Positions 1-8,179 of a stretch of 64,000 nt of DNA are shown here, piece by piece. Location: NCBI RefSeq assembly GCF_018598555.1, contig NZ_JAHEWN010000016.1, positions 25,609 to 89,608 on the forward strand, read 5' to 3'. This DNA is from Curtobacterium aurantiacum (GTDB lineage: Bacteria; Actinomycetota; Actinomycetes; Actinomycetales; Microbacteriaceae). The notes under the pieces are model-generated. The model saw nothing but the letters and a program-made list of their open reading frames with translations, did no database searches and was not told where the DNA came from. Positions within the stretch are counted from its first letter, which is position 1; each line of letters opens with the position of its first letter. A program made the translations under genes and the position numbers.

Positions 1-324
1 CTCGTGGTGGACGCCGAACCACTCCGTGACCTTCTCGGCGCCCTCGAAGCACAGGTAGGTCCCGCCGAGCAGCAACAGCCACGGCAGCACCCCGGGGGCG
101 AACGCCGTCAGGAGCAACGCCAGCGGGATGATGATGATGAACTTGTTGAACAGGCTGCCGAGGGCGATGCGCCCGACGACCGGCAGTTCGCGAGCGGGCT
201 CCAGGCCCTGCACGTACTGGGGTGTGACGGCGGCGTCGTCGATGACGACCCCGGCGGTCTTCGCGCTGGCCTTGAGGGCTGCGGAGAGGATGTCGTCCAC
301 CACGGCGAGCAATCCGACTGACAA
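1..324 (-). CDS. DUF808 (YedI-like) membrane protein, N-terminal part
   Basis: The gene runs leftwards out of the window, so only its first 108 codons are present. The N-terminus, the VVIDDAAVTPQYVQGL stretch (residues 26-41), the ARELPVV segment and two hydrophobic stretches (about 61-90) ending in YLCFEGAEKV match the DUF808 inner-membrane family, whose function is unknown. I chose the TTG at 324 because GGAG lies 6 nt upstream and the protein then begins MSVGLLAVVDD, as in the family. An in-frame GTG at 336 is the alternative. Confidence 0.8.
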   Translation of the reverse strand, partial: MSVGLLAVVDDILSAALKASAKTAGVVIDDAAVTPQYVQGLEPARELPVVGRIALGSLFNKFIIIIPLALLLTAFAPGVLPWLLLLGGTYLCFEGAEKVTEWFGVHHE

Positions 325-406
325 TTCGTTCTCCACTCGTCTGACCTGTGACCGTGCACAGCGTAGTCGGCGCGGAGCATCCTGAACGCCAGCCCGCGGC
401 CGTCCG

Positions 407-412
407 TAAGCT
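407..412 (+). promoter_or_regulatory. -10 hexamer TAAGCT for a leaderless mRNA
   Basis: TAAGCT ends 6 nt before the ATG at 419 and no Shine-Dalgarno sequence is present. Transcription would start at the start codon. Confidence 0.45.
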
Positions 413-418
413 CGCGCC

Positions 419-688
419 ATGGCTGACTTCACCGCATCCCAGGCCGCCGTCGTCCGGATCGAGCGTTCCGAGCAGGGGCGCTGGGACCTCTCCGTGATCA
501 GCGACGCCGGTGTCGCGATGGGGCACGGGGTGTACCTGTTCGACGCGGACCACGACGACGCCGAGGACGAGCAGGCTGCGGCCCTCGACTTCGTGCGCGA
601 CTACGGCTTCCGGTTCGAGCGCGACGCCGTGCAGGCGGACGGTCCCGATGCCTTCTGGGCGCCCCTGCTGCCGTCCGACCAGCAGTAG
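419..688 (+). CDS. small acidic hypothetical protein
   Basis: This 89-residue soluble protein is rich in Asp and Glu, with HDDAEDEQAAALDF near its middle. I do not recognise a family. It has no signal peptide or membrane segment. It stands alone between DUF808 (divergent) and the VOC protein (convergent). The third-position GC bias is that of a real gene, and a TAAGCT -10 box lies 6 nt before the ATG. Confidence 0.6.
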   Translation: MADFTASQAAVVRIERSEQGRWDLSVISDAGVAMGHGVYLFDADHDDAEDEQAAALDFVRDYGFRFERDAVQADGPDAFWAPLLPSDQQ

Positions 689-707
689 GCGCGTCAGCAC
701 GCGCGGC

Positions 708-1118
708 TCAGCGCGCGGAGCCCTCGAACCCGATCAGCCAGGTGACCCCGTGTGCGTCACGGACGGTGCCGTCCCAGTCGCCCCACGGGCGCTGCTGCAG
801 CGGGTCGACAACCGTGCCGCCCTCGGCGAGCCGGTCGAACCACCGGCGCAGCACGTCCGGTTCCGCGGCGCCGAGCAGTGAGAAGAGGAGTCCCGTCGCC
901 GAGAACGGGGTGTCGCCCTCGCCGGCGTCCGCGGCGAACAGCTGCAGTTCGCCGGTGAGCTCCCCGTGCGCCACGGCGTCGGTGGGGCCGTCCGTGCGGG
1001 AGAAGTCCGCGTAGGTCGCGATCCGCACCTCGCCACCGAACACCCGCTGCCAGTGCTCGAGTGCCTGCCTCGCGGTGCCGGCGAACTGGAAGTAGGGCGC
1101 GGGGCCGGTTGCGTGCAT
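708..1118 (-). CDS. VOC-family (PhnB/3-demethylubiquinone methyltransferase-like) protein
   Basis: This 136-residue protein has the single-domain PhnB-like glyoxalase/VOC fold. It shows PYFQFAGTARQALEHWQRVFGGE at the N-terminus, a central PFSATGLLFSLLG segment, and RPWGDWDGTVRDAHGVTWLIGF at the C-terminus. Such proteins are small metal-binding or substrate-binding proteins of mostly unknown role. The start is the ATG at 1118, with a TACCTT hexamer 7 nt upstream. The same frame stays open beyond it, but that extension is Arg-rich and non-coding in character. The gene ends in front of the 3' end of the 89-residue gene. Confidence 0.8.
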   Translation of the reverse strand: MHATGPAPYFQFAGTARQALEHWQRVFGGEVRIATYADFSRTDGPTDAVAHGELTGELQLFAADAGEGDTPFSATGLLFSLLGAAEPDVLRRWFDRLAEGGTVVDPLQQRPWGDWDGTVRDAHGVTWLIGFEGSAR

Positions 1119-1125
1119 GCCCGGC

Positions 1126-1131
1126 AAGGTA
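1126..1131 (-). promoter_or_regulatory. -10 hexamer TACCTT for a leaderless mRNA
   Basis: TACCTT on the minus strand ends 7 nt before the ATG at 1118, with no Shine-Dalgarno between. Confidence 0.4.
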
Positions 1132-1165
1132 CTCCGGCGTGCGGCGCTGGGGAACCCGTCCGCGG

Positions 1166-1789
1166 TCAGTCCGCCGTGCCTCGGTTGGTCGGGCGGATGA
1201 CGTCGAAGGTGCGGTGCAGGGTCCGGACCGCGTCGGGTTCGTCCCCGACGGCCCACTCCGCGATCGCGACGTCGAAGCACCCGAGGGCCGCCTGCACCAG
1301 CGTCCGGGCGCGCAGATCGACGCCTGGCCCTGCGAGCCGCTCGGCGACCAGTGGCGTCAGGACCTCGGCACACGCGTTGTGCTTCTCGAGGTTGCGTGCC
1401 CGCAGCGACGCCGTGCTCGTCATCACCCGGATCGAGCGGCGGGCGGTCTCGGTGTCCTCACCGCCGCTGTCGCTCACCAGGTCGGCGAACGCCTCGCGCA
1501 GTGCCGTCCACACCGGTTCGTCCGCGGGGCGGGACCGGAAGGCCGCGGCCAGTGCCTGGCGGTGCCGTCCGGGGTCTCCGATGACCGTGTCCTCCTTGGC
1601 GGGGAAGTAGCGGTGGAAGCTCCGCGCGGAGATCCCCACCTCGGCGGCGATCTGCTCGACGGTGACCTGGTCGAACCCGTCGGCGTCGAAGCGCGCGATC
1701 GCCACCTCGGCGACGCGGGCTCGCACGGCGTCGCGCGCGATGTCCCGCAGGCCGGGCTTCGCTGCGGGGTCCGTCGGGCGAGCGTTCAC
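1166..1789 (-). CDS. TetR/AcrR-family transcriptional regulator
   Basis: This 207-residue regulator has an N-terminal TetR helix-turn-helix (about residues 20-70, with VTVEQIAAEVGISARSFHRYF) and an all-helical ligand domain. It is divergent from the aldo-keto reductase gene at 1897 and probably represses it and itself through the inverted repeat at 1813-1830. The start is a GTG with TAGGAT 6 nt upstream, so its mRNA is probably leaderless. The ligand cannot be read from the sequence. Confidence 0.85.
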   Translation of the reverse strand: MNARPTDPAAKPGLRDIARDAVRARVAEVAIARFDADGFDQVTVEQIAAEVGISARSFHRYFPAKEDTVIGDPGRHRQALAAAFRSRPADEPVWTALREAFADLVSDSGGEDTETARRSIRVMTSTASLRARNLEKHNACAEVLTPLVAERLAGPGVDLRARTLVQAALGCFDVAIAEWAVGDEPDAVRTLHRTFDVIRPTNRGTAD

Positions 1790-1795
1790 AGACCG

Positions 1796-1856
1796 ATCCT
1801 ACCTCGACGGCAGCCAATGCCTGGATTGGCAGACACTGACAGAACAGGCGTAGAGT
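1796..1856. promoter_or_regulatory. divergent promoter region with an inverted-repeat operator
   Basis: GCCAAT and ATTGGC (1813-1818 and 1825-1830) form a perfect inverted repeat with a 6-bp spacer. A rightward -35, TTGGCA (1826-1831), overlaps the right arm, with TAGAGT (1851-1856) as -10 after 19 bp. The leftward -10, TAGGAT (1801-1796), sits 6 nt before the TetR start. Occupancy of the repeat would block the reductase promoter. The operator role is an inference. Confidence 0.55.
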
Positions 1857-1896
1857 GCCACCCGCATGACCTCGAGACGTCACGAAGGGACGGAAC

Positions 1897-2838
1897 ATGC
1901 AGCAACGCACCCTCGGCCGCCAAGGCCTCACCGTCAGCGCCGTCGGCTACGGCGCCATGGGCACCACGTTCGCCTACGGCCCCGGCGACGACAGCGAGTC
2001 GATCGCCGCCATCCGCACCGCCCACGACCTCGGCGTCACCCACTTCGACACCGCCGAGCTCTACGGCTGGGGCTCCGGTGAACGCCTGCTCGGCACGGCG
2101 CTCGCCCCGATCCGTGACGAGGTGACCATCGCCACCAAGTTCGGGTTCACCCCGGAGACCTACGCGCCGGACTCCCGCCCGGAGCACATCCGTCAGGTGG
2201 TCGACGCGAGCCTGCGGAACCTCGGGACCGACTCGATCGACGTGCTCTACCAGCACGTCCACGACCCGGCCGTCCCCGTCGAGGACGTCGTCGGCACGAT
2301 GCAGGAGTTCGTGCAGGCCGGCAAGGTCCGGTACCTCGGCCTCTCCAACACCGACGCCGAGCAGATCCGCCGTGCGCACGCCGTGCACCCGATCTCCGTC
2401 CTGCAGAACGAGTACTCCGTGTTCTCGCGTGAGTCCGAGGAACTGTTCCCGACGGTCGACGAACTCGGCATCGGCCTGGTCGCCTACTCGCCCCTCGCGC
2501 GCGGGTTCCTCAGCGGCGCGGTCCAGCCTCGCGGCGCCTACGCGGCCGACGACATCCGCCACCAGCTCGAGTGGTGGGCGCCCGAGCACTTCGACGCGAA
2601 CGTCGGGGTGACCGCTGCCCTCACCGACATCGCCGACGCGAAGGGCGTCCAGCTCTCGCAGCTGGCGCTCGCCTGGGTCCTCGCGAAGCGCGACGACCTC
2701 GTGCCGATCCCCGGGTCGCGCAACCGCTCGCGTGTGGCGGAGAACGTCGCGGCTGCCGACATCGTGCTCGGTGACGACGAGGTGGCGCGGATCGACGCGC
2801 TGTCCCGCCAGGTCCGCGGGAAGCGCGCGATGGGCTGA
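1897..2838 (+). CDS. aldo/keto reductase
   Basis: This 313-residue NADPH-dependent aldo-keto reductase is of the YajO/IolS-like type. The catalytic tetrad is visible as Asp and Tyr in FDTAELYGWGSGE, Lys in ATKFGF, and His in YQHVHD. The C-terminal cofactor loop reads PIPGSRNRSRVAENVAA. An AAGGGA Shine-Dalgarno precedes the ATG by about 9 nt. It is divergent from a TetR gene that likely controls it. The substrate is unknown, probably a reactive aldehyde or ketone. A perfect palindromic element follows at 2853. Confidence 0.9.
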   Translation: MQQRTLGRQGLTVSAVGYGAMGTTFAYGPGDDSESIAAIRTAHDLGVTHFDTAELYGWGSGERLLGTALAPIRDEVTIATKFGFTPETYAPDSRPEHIRQVVDASLRNLGTDSIDVLYQHVHDPAVPVEDVVGTMQEFVQAGKVRYLGLSNTDAEQIRRAHAVHPISVLQNEYSVFSRESEELFPTVDELGIGLVAYSPLARGFLSGAVQPRGAYAADDIRHQLEWWAPEHFDANVGVTAALTDIADAKGVQLSQLALAWVLAKRDDLVPIPGSRNRSRVAENVAAADIVLGDDEVARIDALSRQVRGKRAMG

Positions 2839-2852
2839 GCCCGGGCGCGTCT

Positions 2853-2894
2853 GGACGGGAGGCCCGTGGCGGGCCCGCCACGGGCCTCCCGTCC
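2853..2894. repeat. dispersed palindromic element, copy A (perfect 42-bp palindrome)
   Basis: The arms GGACGGGAGGCCCGTGGC and its exact complement meet at GGGCCC with no loop, so all 42 bp are self-complementary. It lies between the convergent reductase and TetR genes and could end transcription from both sides. Related copies recur six more times in this window. Confidence 0.85.
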
Positions 2895-2923
2895 TTCAGG
2901 GCGTCTCTGCGTTGGCCCGCCCG

Positions 2924-3502
2924 TCAGTCGAGCAGCGCGAGCGCACGCTCCACGACGTCCTCCGGGCGCCCGTCGCCGTGCAGCGCCCACCAGGTGAGCG
3001 CGGCGCTCGCGGCGGCGGCCAGCGTGTGTGCCCGCACCGCGACGGCGAGGTCGTCGGCGGTGGCGCCGTCCCGCTCGGCCACGTACCGCAGGATCTCGTC
3101 CGTCAGGGCCGTCACCGTGGCGGCTCCGACGTGCTCGAGCGACGGGTTCGCGCGGATGACCCGGAGCCGGTGGCGGGTGACCTCGACGGCGTCGTCCGGG
3201 AAGGTGGCGCCGATCTTGTAGGCGGCCCGGAGTGCCACCGCCGAGGGCTCGTCGGCCGGTCGTGAACGCAGGGCCTCGCGGAACCGTGCGGCGAACTCGT
3301 CGAGGCCGCCCCAGACCAGCGCGGCCTTGTTCGGGAACAACCGGAAGAGCGACCGACGGCTCACGCCGGCCGCCGCGGCGACGTCGTCCATCGACACCGC
3401 GTCGAAGCCCTGTTCGTCGAACAGCCGGAGTGCGACGAGGGACACGGCGTCGGGGTCGATGGTGCGCGGGCGCCCCGTCGGACGGTCGTTCGTCGAGTTC
3501 AT
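2924..3502 (-). CDS. TetR/AcrR-family transcriptional regulator
   Basis: This 192-residue regulator has a TetR helix-turn-helix (SMDDVAAAAGVSRRSLFRLF, about residues 37-56) after a GRPRTIDPDAV lead-in. Its C-terminal domain resembles that of other actinobacterial TetR proteins whose second helix reads FREALRSRPADEPS, as does the regulator at 1166. It is divergent from the SDR gene at 3571 and is the obvious candidate to control it. The ATG has AAAGG 6 nt upstream. Confidence 0.85.
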   Translation of the reverse strand: MNSTNDRPTGRPRTIDPDAVSLVALRLFDEQGFDAVSMDDVAAAAGVSRRSLFRLFPNKAALVWGGLDEFAARFREALRSRPADEPSAVALRAAYKIGATFPDDAVEVTRHRLRVIRANPSLEHVGAATVTALTDEILRYVAERDGATADDLAVAVRAHTLAAAASAALTWWALHGDGRPEDVVERALALLD

Positions 3503-3514
3503 GGAGACCTTTCG

Positions 3515-3531
3515 GCACTGAGTGCTATAAC
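3515..3531. promoter_or_regulatory. operator-like repeat with overlapping -10 TATAAC
   Basis: GCACT-G-AGTGC (3515-3525) is a perfect 11-bp inverted repeat. It abuts TATAAC (3526-3531), a good rightward -10 for the SDR gene. It lies in the 68-bp gap between divergent TetR and SDR genes, where TetR autoregulation is expected. Confidence 0.5.
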
Positions 3532-3570
3532 CGGTGTGGCGCAGCGAGCGCCTCGCATCGAGGAGACGAC

Positions 3571-4332
3571 ATGACCGACACCACCACCGCCGGACGGTTC
3601 ACCGGCAGGACCATCATCGTCACCGGAGCGGGTTCCGGCATCGGACGCGCCACGGCGACACGCATCGCGAACGAGGGCGGGCGCGTCATCGCGACCGACG
3701 TCGTGGCGGAGCGGCTCGACGCACTCCGCTCGGAGCTCGAGGGCTTCGCCGTGGAGACCGTCGTCGGCGACGTCGCCGCGAGCGAGACCATCGACGCGCT
3801 CATCGCCGCCGCCGGTGACCGGGTGGACGGGCTCGCTAACGTCGCCGGCATCATGGACGCGTTCCTGCCGCCGGACGAGGTCGACGACGCCACGTGGGAG
3901 CGCGTCTTCAGCGTCAACGTCACCGGTCCGATGCGGCTGACCCGTGCGGTGCTGCCGCTGATGATCGCCGCGGGCACAGGATCGGTCGTCAACGTGGCGT
4001 CCGAGGCGGCGCTCAAGGCCTCGGCCGCCGGTGCCGCCTACACCTCGTCGAAGCACGCCATCGCCGGGTACACCAAGAGCGTCGCGTTCTTCCACGGGCC
4101 GCAGGGCATCCGGGCGAACGCCGTCGCGCCGGGTGCGGTCGCCACGAACATCGAGGCGCCGATGCGCAGCGAGTACGCGGCCCGCCGGGTCGGTCCGATC
4201 ATGCAGACCACGATCCCGCCGGTCGCGCAGCCCGAGCAGCTCGCCGCCGCCATCACCTGGTTGCTCAGCGACGACTCCGCGAACGTCAACGGTGCGGTGC
4301 TGCCGAGCGACGGTGGCTGGTCCGTCGTCTGA
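3571..4332 (+). CDS. SDR-family oxidoreductase
   Basis: This 253-residue classical short-chain dehydrogenase has the cofactor motif TGAGSGIG (about residues 19-26), NVAGI, a Ser in the NVASEAA strand, and the catalytic YTSSK. The C-terminus ends in NGAVLPSDGGW, typical of SDRs that make the tetramer contact. Asp in IATDVVAERL after strand 2 suggests NAD preference. GAGGAG precedes the ATG at 3571. The divergent TetR gene is the likely regulator. The substrate is unknown. Confidence 0.9.
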   Translation: MTDTTTAGRFTGRTIIVTGAGSGIGRATATRIANEGGRVIATDVVAERLDALRSELEGFAVETVVGDVAASETIDALIAAAGDRVDGLANVAGIMDAFLPPDEVDDATWERVFSVNVTGPMRLTRAVLPLMIAAGTGSVVNVASEAALKASAAGAAYTSSKHAIAGYTKSVAFFHGPQGIRANAVAPGAVATNIEAPMRSEYAARRVGPIMQTTIPPVAQPEQLAAAITWLLSDDSANVNGAVLPSDGGWSVV

Positions 4333-4352
4333 CCCGTTGCTGCGGCTGGGAG

Positions 4353-4431
4353 ACGCCGTCGTCACGTCGAGACGCCTCCGGGAACGGGGGCGTCTCGACG
4401 ACTTCGCGGCGTCCGGCTGACACGACGGCGT
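4353..4431. repeat. nested-hairpin element, copy 1
   Basis: Outer arms ACGCCGTCGT/ACGACGGCGT (4353-4362, 4422-4431) enclose inner arms CGTCGAGACGCC/GGCGTCTCGACG (4365-4376, 4389-4400). A second element with the same outer sequence lies at 10091-10170. Both sit beside a copy of the GGGAGGCCCG palindrome. Confidence 0.75.
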
Positions 4432-4453
4432 GTTCGCACGCTGGCCACGGTGC

Positions 4454-4495
4454 GGACGGGAGGCCCGTGGGGACGCCGCCACGGGCCTCCCGTCC
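4454..4495. repeat. dispersed palindromic element, copy B
   Basis: 17-bp arms (GGACGGGAGGCCCGTGG and complement) flank an 8-nt loop. It is located between the convergent SDR and TetR genes. Confidence 0.85.
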
Positions 4496-4554
4496 TCCCC
4501 TCGGTCGCGTCGACCACGTGACGTTCCTTCCCATTGCACGCGCGATGGAAAGTG

Positions 4555-4601
4555 GAATCGGGCGTACCGGGCAGGAAGTTCCTGCCAGGTACGCCCGATT
4601 C
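4555..4601. terminator. long hairpin between convergent genes
   Basis: The 47-nt repeat has 23-nt arms with a single G/A mismatch (4569/4587) and a one-base centre (4578). It lies between the SDR and TetR gene ends and is probably a bidirectional terminator, although no clear T-run follows. Gene-free 4333-4628 is filled by this hairpin and the two elements before it. Confidence 0.65.
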
Positions 4602-4628
4602 GACCAGGTACGCCCGCAGGGCCCCGCG

Positions 4629-5216
4629 TCAGGCCACGAGCGCAGCCATCTCCCGCACCACCGCACGGAGCCGGTCCGCGAGCTCGTCGTTGCTGCGGAC
4701 GGTCTCGCGGTGGGCGACCTCGCTCAGCGCCGACATCACCAGGGTGACGGCGGTGCGGGCGGTCTGGGCGTCGGTCCGGGTGCCGGCGACGCTGAGCAGG
4801 GACTGGCGCGACTCCGCCATCCACTGCATCACCATCGAGGACATCTCCGGCCGGAGCACGAGCAGCTCCTTCATGCGTCGGCGGTCCTGCGACAGCGGCA
4901 CGGTCGCAGCGACCAGGGTGCACAGGTCGTCGATCAGTGGACCGTCGGCCTCGGTGAACCAGGTCGCCGAGTGCTCCGGGACCTCGACCGAGTCGAGCCC
5001 GAGCGCCGCGTGCGCCTTCGACGAGAAGTAGTTGAAGAAGGTGCGCGGCGAGACGTCGGCGTCGGCGCAGATCTGCTCGACCGTGACGCCGTCGAGCCCG
5101 TGCGCGGACACGAGCGTGAGCGCCGCGTCGTGCAGGGCCTGCCGGGTCTGCTGCTTCTTCCGTTCACGCAGCGTGCACGGCTCCGTTGCCGCAGCCGCTG
5201 CCGGGGTGGTGATCAC
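4629..5216 (-). CDS. TetR-family regulator of the adjacent efflux pump
   Basis: This 195-residue protein has a TetR helix-turn-helix (VTVEQICADADVSPRTFFNYF, about residues 41-61) after a basic LRERKKQQTRQAL helix. The sensor domain is of the TetR_C type common in regulators of EmrB/QacA pumps. I chose the GTG at 5216 because GGAG lies 5 nt upstream. The frame extends to 5273 without support. It lies 76 bp downstream of the DHA2 pump in the same direction, so they are probably co-transcribed. The regulator could then adjust pump expression by feedback. Confidence 0.8.
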   Translation of the reverse strand: MITTPAAAAATEPCTLRERKKQQTRQALHDAALTLVSAHGLDGVTVEQICADADVSPRTFFNYFSSKAHAALGLDSVEVPEHSATWFTEADGPLIDDLCTLVAATVPLSQDRRRMKELLVLRPEMSSMVMQWMAESRQSLLSVAGTRTDAQTARTAVTLVMSALSEVAHRETVRSNDELADRLRAVVREMAALVA

Positions 5217-5292
5217 GTGGACTCCTGGTGGGTTGAAGTGTGTGGGAGGGGCGCCCGCCCGGAAAGGGGGCACGGACGGACGCCCCGGTCGG

Positions 5293-7527
5293 TCACCGAC
5301 GGTGCGTCGGCGTGGATCCGGTCGAACCCGATCCGGTCGAGCCCGAGCCGGTCGAACCTGAGCCGGTCGAACCCGAACCGGTCGGCACGGACCCGGTCAT
5401 CGGGCCCGTGAACGAGCCGGCCTCGGCTGCAGCGGCGCCGGCCTCGGCCTCGAGCTGCGCCTCGGCGGACATGTCGGCCTGCTCCTGCAGGGCGGAACGC
5501 TGGCGCAGCGGCGGCACCCGGAAGAACCAGGTGAGCACGAACGCGAGCAGGATGACGCCGAGACCGACCCAGTAGATCGTCACGGACGAGGCGTTGAAGC
5601 CCGCCATGAACGGCCGGGTCAGGCGGCTGTCGGCACCGGTCAGGAACGAGGTGTCGTTCGTGCTGGTGGCGCTGTCGCTCGTGGTGTTGCCGTCGTCGAT
5701 CTTCTTCGCCAGCTCCGGGGTGAGCTCGTCGACCCAGTAGGACCGCTGCTCGGCGTCCGACCAGTCGACGGACACGGTGCCGTCCTGCACGCTGGCGTGC
5801 GCCTGGTCGGCGACCTGCTCGAGAGCCGACTGTTCGGCGGCCGGCGTGGCCGCGGCGACCTGCTGGTCGATGACGGTCTGCGCTGCCGCGGCGGGCACGG
5901 CACCGGCGGCGACCTGCTGCTGCACGGCCGCGGTGACCTGCTCGGTGACCGCGGTGTCGGCGGCCTGCTTCGCCGTCGCCGAGGCGTCGTCGAGCTGTGA
6001 CTGCACGGTCTTCGTCAGCGGGGTGACGACGGGCGTCCAGATCTTGTCCATGGCGCCCTGGTTCGCCTTCGCGCTGGCGACGGTCGGGTTGAGTGCGGCG
6101 TCGAGCGCCGGACCGAGGTCCTTCTCGTTCGCGGTCGCCGTCAGGATGTTCGCCGGCATCACCGAGAACAGGATGGACAGCAGCACGGCGGTGCCGAGCG
6201 TGCCACCGATCTGACGGAAGAACGTGGCGGACGACGTGGCGACGCCCATGTCACGCGCCTCGACGGAGCCCTGCGACGCCAGGGTCAGCGACTGCATGAC
6301 CGAGCCGAGGCCGAGACCGATGAGGAACATGCCGATCATCAGGAACCAGAGCGGCTTGTCGATCGTCATGAAGGTCAGCACGACGTAGCCGGCGGACACG
6401 AGCGCGGTGCCGATGACCGGGAAGATCCGGTACCGGCCGACGCGGGCGACGATCTGCCCCGAGGTGATCGAGGCGATCATCAGGCCACCGACGAGCGGCA
6501 GGGTCGCGAAGCCGGACTCGGTCGGGGTCAGTCCGACGACGATCTGCAGGTAGAGCGGGATCGTGAGCATCGCGCCGAACATCGCGAAGCCGACCAGGAA
6601 CCCGATGACGGTCGCCATCGAGAACGTGCCCGAGCGGAACAGCTTGAGAGGGATGATCGCCGCGTCGCCCATCTTCGACTCGATGAGCAGCAGGCCGATC
6701 AGGCCGACGACACCGACGACGTAGCAGGCGATCGCAGCGGGGGAGCCCCAGCCCCAGATACGGCCCTGTTCGGCCACGAGCAGGAGCGGCACGAGGGTGA
6801 CGATGACGGCGGTCGCGCCCCACCAGTCGACCTTCGGCTTCGCGTCGCCGGCGCCGTGCACCTTCGGCAGGTGCAGGAACACGATGACCATGAGGAGCGC
6901 CGCGACCCCGATCGGCACGTTGATGAGCAGCACCCAGCGCCAGCCGGTGATCCACAGGATCTCGGAGGAACCGGCGAGCAGACCACCGATCAGCGGGCCG
7001 ATCACGGACGAGATGCCGAACACGGCGAGGAAGTACCCCTGGTACTTGGCGCGCTCACGCGGGGCGAGGATGTCGCCCATGATCGCGAGCGGCAGCGACA
7101 TGAGGGCACCGGCGCCGATGCCCTGCACCGCGCGGAAGGCGGCGAGCATGAGCATCGAGGTGGACATCGACGACAGGACGGCGCCGAGGATGAAGACGAC
7201 GATGCCGAAGATGTACAGCGGGCGGCGGCCGAAGATGTCGGAGAGCTTGCCGTAGATCGGCGTCGCGATCGTCGAGGTGATGAGGTACGCGGTCGTCACC
7301 CAGGCCTGCTGGTCGAGCCCGTGCAGGTCGTCGCCGATCGTGCGGATCGCCGTGCCGAACACCGTCTGGCCGAGCGAGGACAGGAACATGCCCGCCATCA
7401 GGCCGTAGATCACCAGGAGGATCTGACGGTGGGTCATCAGCGGCTGCTGGCCGGCGCCTCCGGAGGCCGCGGGGGCCTCGGCGGTGTGCCGACCGTGCTG
7501 CACCGGGACGGGTGCGGTGGCGGTCAT
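5293..7527 (-). CDS. DHA2-family (EmrB/QacA-like) MFS multidrug efflux transporter
   Basis: This 744-residue drug:H+ antiporter is predicted to have 14 membrane segments. It shows motif A-like GKLSDIFGRRPLY, FRAVQGIGAGALMSLPLAI, and motif C-like GISSVIGPLIGGLLAG. About 185 residues rich in Ala, Gln and Thr are inserted between the last two membrane segments, predicted to be extracytoplasmic. The C-terminus is a GSGSTG repeat encoded by 15-bp DNA repeats (about 5311-5400). An AAGGAG Shine-Dalgarno precedes the ATG at 7527. It is divergent from a MarR gene and followed by a TetR gene. Substrates are unknown. Confidence 0.88.
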   Translation of the reverse strand: MTATAPVPVQHGRHTAEAPAASGGAGQQPLMTHRQILLVIYGLMAGMFLSSLGQTVFGTAIRTIGDDLHGLDQQAWVTTAYLITSTIATPIYGKLSDIFGRRPLYIFGIVVFILGAVLSSMSTSMLMLAAFRAVQGIGAGALMSLPLAIMGDILAPRERAKYQGYFLAVFGISSVIGPLIGGLLAGSSEILWITGWRWVLLINVPIGVAALLMVIVFLHLPKVHGAGDAKPKVDWWGATAVIVTLVPLLLVAEQGRIWGWGSPAAIACYVVGVVGLIGLLLIESKMGDAAIIPLKLFRSGTFSMATVIGFLVGFAMFGAMLTIPLYLQIVVGLTPTESGFATLPLVGGLMIASITSGQIVARVGRYRIFPVIGTALVSAGYVVLTFMTIDKPLWFLMIGMFLIGLGLGSVMQSLTLASQGSVEARDMGVATSSATFFRQIGGTLGTAVLLSILFSVMPANILTATANEKDLGPALDAALNPTVASAKANQGAMDKIWTPVVTPLTKTVQSQLDDASATAKQAADTAVTEQVTAAVQQQVAAGAVPAAAAQTVIDQQVAAATPAAEQSALEQVADQAHASVQDGTVSVDWSDAEQRSYWVDELTPELAKKIDDGNTTSDSATSTNDTSFLTGADSRLTRPFMAGFNASSVTIYWVGLGVILLAFVLTWFFRVPPLRQRSALQEQADMSAEAQLEAEAGAAAAEAGSFTGPMTGSVPTGSGSTGSGSTGSGSTGSGSTGSTPTHRR

Positions 7528-7568
7528 CGAACTCCTTTTTCTGGCTGTGAAACTTTGCAGACCGCGCA

Positions 7569-7617
7569 ACGATACATCCGTTGCTTCCGACAAGCAACTA
7601 AATGTGCCCGGTACGCT
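7569..7617. promoter_or_regulatory. divergent efflux/MarR promoters and operator
   Basis: GTTGCTT-ccgac-AAGCAAC (7580-7598) is a perfect 19-bp inverted repeat. The leftward pump promoter reads TTGCTT (7597-7592), 17 bp, TATCGT (7574-7569), so its -35 lies inside the repeat. The rightward TACGCT (7612-7617) ends 6 nt before the MarR GTG. The site fits autoregulation plus repression of the pump by MarR. Confidence 0.65.
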
Positions 7618-7623
7618 GTGCCC

Positions 7624-8088
7624 GTGACCGACGACCGGCGTGCCGCCGAGCGACTCCTGCGATCCCAGCTCGACCGGCTGTGGGTCCGGCAGACCCTGCG
7701 CTCCTCGCTCATCGAGTCCCGGGGCGGACTCGACCCGACCGCGCGCGTGATCCTCCGGGCCGTCGCCGGGCACGGCCCGGTCCGGGCGACCGCGATCGCC
7801 GACGCCACGGGGCTGTCGCGCCCGGTGATCAGCCGCCGGGTCGCCTCGCTGATCGAGGCCGAGCACCTGATCGGCTCGCCCGACCCCGCGGACGGCCGCG
7901 CCACGCTCGTCACGCTCGCCCCCGCCGGCCGACGACTGCTCGACGAGTTGGACGCGGCCGGAGCCGAGGTGTTCGACGACCTGACGGGGGAGTTCGCCTC
8001 CGACGAGCTGCGCTCGCTCGCCGAGATGCTGACGCGGCTGAACGACCGTGCCGACACGGTCCTGGGGATCGGCACCACGCGCTCCTGA
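7624..8088 (+). CDS. MarR-family transcriptional regulator
   Basis: This 154-residue winged-helix protein has a recognition helix around TAIADATGLSRPVISRRVASL (about residues 56-76). The wing reads DPADGRATLVTLAPAGRRLL. It is divergent from the DHA2 pump and separated from it by a perfect operator-like repeat, so it is the likely drug-responsive repressor of the pump. The GTG start is leaderless by the TACGCT spacing. Terminator-like copy C follows. Confidence 0.85.
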   Translation: MTDDRRAAERLLRSQLDRLWVRQTLRSSLIESRGGLDPTARVILRAVAGHGPVRATAIADATGLSRPVISRRVASLIEAEHLIGSPDPADGRATLVTLAPAGRRLLDELDAAGAEVFDDLTGEFASDELRSLAEMLTRLNDRADTVLGIGTTRS

Positions 8089-8103
8089 CGCGACCAACGG
8101 GGC

Positions 8104-8145
8104 GAACGGGAGGCCCGTGCCGGCGCCGCCACGGGCCTCCCGTCC
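8104..8145. repeat. dispersed palindromic element, copy C
   Basis: 16-nt arms, GAACGGGAGGCCCGTG and CACGGGCCTCCCGTCC, pair apart from one A/C mismatch and flank a GC-rich 10-nt loop. It lies 3' of the MarR gene and just before the helicase promoter. Confidence 0.8.
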
Positions 8146-8166
8146 CTGCGGAGCGCGCATTCGAGA

Positions 8167-8172
8167 TACCGT
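8167..8172 (+). promoter_or_regulatory. -10 hexamer TACCGT for the helicase gene
   Basis: TACCGT ends 7 nt before the ATG at 8180, consistent with a leaderless or almost leaderless mRNA. Confidence 0.4.
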
Positions 8173-8179
8173 TGGTGGT

